From assembly GCA_947072565.1 (NCBI GenBank), contig CAMTIM010000016.1, positions 1-64,000 of the forward strand: a stretch of DNA of 64,000 nucleotides. The letters are read 5' to 3'. The notes below the pieces were generated by a model. That model ran no database searches. It was not told the DNA's origin and saw only the letters and a program-made list of their open reading frames with translations. Positions 63,033 through 64,000 of this stretch are shown one piece after another. Source of the stretch: an uncultured Peptostreptococcaceae bacterium. Its GTDB lineage: Bacteria > Bacillota > Clostridia > Peptostreptococcales > Peptostreptococcaceae. A program made the position numbers and the translations under genes. Each line of letters begins with the position of its first letter. Positions within the stretch are counted from its first letter, which is position 1.

Positions 63033-63659
63033 TTATTTTTGGTCGATTATAGTTTTTGTTGTATCTAATTCTTTGGCTATACATCTTTGGCTATTTATTC
63101 TCTCTGATATAAGCATTTCATTTACTATTCCTTTTAGCTCATTTACTACATTTTCTACATCATGTTTATTTATTTCTTCTTTATTATCAGTATGTTCAAT
63201 TATAGTTTTTGTTGTATCTAATTCCTTAGCTGTACATCTTTGGCTGTTTATTCTTTCTGATACTAATATTGTATCTACTACTTTTTTAGCTTCTTCTACT
63301 AAATGCTTAACTTCTTCTTCTGTAAATTCATATTTTTCATTTTTAACATCTAATATAGTTTTAGTTGTATCTAATTCTTTTGCTGTACAGTTTTGACTGT
63401 TTATTCTTTCTGATACTAACATTACATTTGCCATACCCTTTATCTCTTCTGTAAGCTTGTGTATTTCTTTCCCAATTTTATTTAAATCATCTTGATTAAA
63501 TTCTCCGCTCTCATCCTTGTGGTCAATTATAGTTTTTGTTGTATCTAGTTCCTTAGCTATACATCTTTGGCTATTCTCTCTTTCTGATACTAACATTACA
63601 CCCATTAAACCTGATAAATCATTTTTTAAACTCTGTAATACTTCATTTAATTTTTTCAT
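63033..63659 (-). CDS. Four-repeat Cys-containing protein, family unknown
   Basis: 208-residue soluble protein built of four copies of a 25-residue block. The consensus core is VSERINSQRCTAKELDTTK, with Ser-Glu-Arg at residues 25, 83, 134 and 185 and single Cys at 33, 91, 142 and 193. The spacers are acidic/Lys-rich helices, 58, 51 and 51 residues apart. The Cys and the SER, AKELDTTKT core are invariant, so they are likely functional. No signal, no transmembrane helix. GAGGTG precedes the ATG; a probable promoter lies upstream and a terminator downstream. I know no family with this motif. Function unknown. Confidence 0.8.
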   Translation of the reverse strand: MKKLNEVLQSLKNDLSGLMGVMLVSERENSQRCIAKELDTTKTIIDHKDESGEFNQDDLNKIGKEIHKLTEEIKGMANVMLVSERINSQNCTAKELDTTKTILDVKNEKYEFTEEEVKHLVEEAKKVVDTILVSERINSQRCTAKELDTTKTIIEHTDNKEEINKHDVENVVNELKGIVNEMLISERINSQRCIAKELDTTKTIIDQK

Positions 63660-63681
63660 GTCTCACACCTCGTTGTTAAAT

Positions 63682-63709
63682 TTTATATTTTCAATTATAT
63701 ATCATACAA
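63682..63709 (-). promoter_or_regulatory. possible promoter of the four-repeat protein gene
   Basis: TTGTAT (63704-63709) and TATAAA (63682-63687) with a 16-base spacer on the minus strand, about 25 bases before the start codon. The -35 box is part of the palindrome ATACAATTGTAT. Confidence 0.45.
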
Positions 63710-63726
63710 TTGTATAATTCCAAACA

Positions 63727-64000
63727 TTATATTATATTTTTTACTATATTACTCATATACCCATTATTATTTGGTTTCAATCCTAGTTTTTCTATTTTTT
63801 GATTATATATGCATAACTCTTTTTCAGAAACGTATACATAATGCCCTAAAGATATTTCGATCCATTTTGGTTTATATACTGAATAATCATGCAGACTTGG
63901 ATTATATATTGTCTTAGTTCTTATTTTAGCATATTTTGGATCTAAAACCGGAATTGCTGATAGTAAAGATTTTGTATATGGATGTATTGGATTATTATAT
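63727..64000 (-). CDS. Opp/Dpp-type ABC transporter ATP-binding protein, C-terminal part (5' end outside window)
   Basis: The minus strand from 64000 to the stop codon at 63727-63729 encodes the last about 90 residues of an oligopeptide/dipeptide transporter ATPase. NNPIHPYTKSLLSAIPVLDP is the conserved oligo_HPY segment, followed by RTKTIYNPSLHDYSVYKP and a short tail ending in KNII. Walker motifs lie beyond the right edge. It shows no terminator before the four-repeat protein gene, so read-through into that gene is possible. Confidence 0.85.
   Translation of the reverse strand, partial: YNNPIHPYTKSLLSAIPVLDPKYAKIRTKTIYNPSLHDYSVYKPKWIEISLGHYVYVSEKELCIYNQKIEKLGLKPNNNGYMSNIVKNII

Noticed and set aside
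63033-63659. CRISPR-like array (regularly spaced DNA repeats)
   Set aside because: The repeats are inside an intact coding frame, are not identical in DNA, and the spacing is protein-domain-like (51 to 58 residues).

Overview
The window is AT-rich, compactly organised chromosomal DNA of a low-GC Gram-positive anaerobe. The gene set fits Clostridia and probably Peptostreptococcaceae (relatives of Romboutsia, Paraclostridium or Clostridioides). Supporting signs are a class I type hydroxylamine reductase (Hcp) with a CRP-type regulator, a glycogen operon with both glgC and glgD, RNase J, GlcNAc catabolism under a GntR regulator, and a clostridial-type leader before a 16S gene. The family assignment is inference. 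48 of 54 protein genes lie on the minus strand, which suggests that the replication fork travels from high to low coordinates. No phage, transposon, integron or CRISPR is visible; this is core-type chromosome.

Layout. 1-200: first bases, leader and promoter of an rRNA operon leaving the window to the left. 300-1000: glucosaminidase. 1160-5430: XRE/cupin regulator with potABCD polyamine uptake, one operon. 5820-11170: Fur-box-controlled ferric siderophore ABC importer with a MATE exporter at its end. 11220-14010: nagR-nagA-nagB with tandem operators. 14100-17660: CvfB-like RNA-binding protein, DUF378, YbaK, Xaa-Pro aminopeptidase. 17780-20190: NitT/TauT-type ABC importer of unknown substrate. 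20340-27720: YgiQ, YitT, PHP phosphatase, S1-repeat protein, second MATE. 27981: tRNA-Cys(GCA). 28150-31510: Hcp, its probable activator, and a YaaH acetate transporter. 31519-35420: CDF cation exporter, DNA polymerase IV, DUF1846. 35755-40000: tiny Cys-ended membrane protein and a MacB/FtsX-like ABC exporter with a long coiled coil. 40211: trefoil-like plus triple beta-gamma-crystallin protein. 41507-50750: RNase J, BMP lipoprotein behind an attenuator-like leader, M20 amidohydrolase, beta-flower-like protein, an unrecognised protein, YkvI and DAACS transporters, a second-type SSB. 50930-61053: glgB-glgC-glgD-glgA-glgP-GH13. 61437-62877: NfeD and SPFH pair. 63033: four-repeat protein of unknown family. 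63727-64000: 3' end of an Opp-type ATPase.

How the parts work together: several units pair a regulator, a visible operator and its target. These are XRE/cupin with pot, Fur with siderophore uptake, NagR with nag, and a CRP-type site centred near -42 of the hcp promoter. The glycogen operon holds both synthesis (GlgC, GlgD, GlgA, GlgB) and breakdown (GlgP, GH13) in one tightly spaced unit.

Points most worth a second look: the four-repeat protein at 63033, the potC gene without an ordinary start codon, the terminator-bearing leader of the BMP gene, the six-motif crystallin protein, the siderophore-operon MATE exporter, and the class II activator geometry at hcp. All functional assignments come from reading the sequence and from family knowledge; no searches were run.
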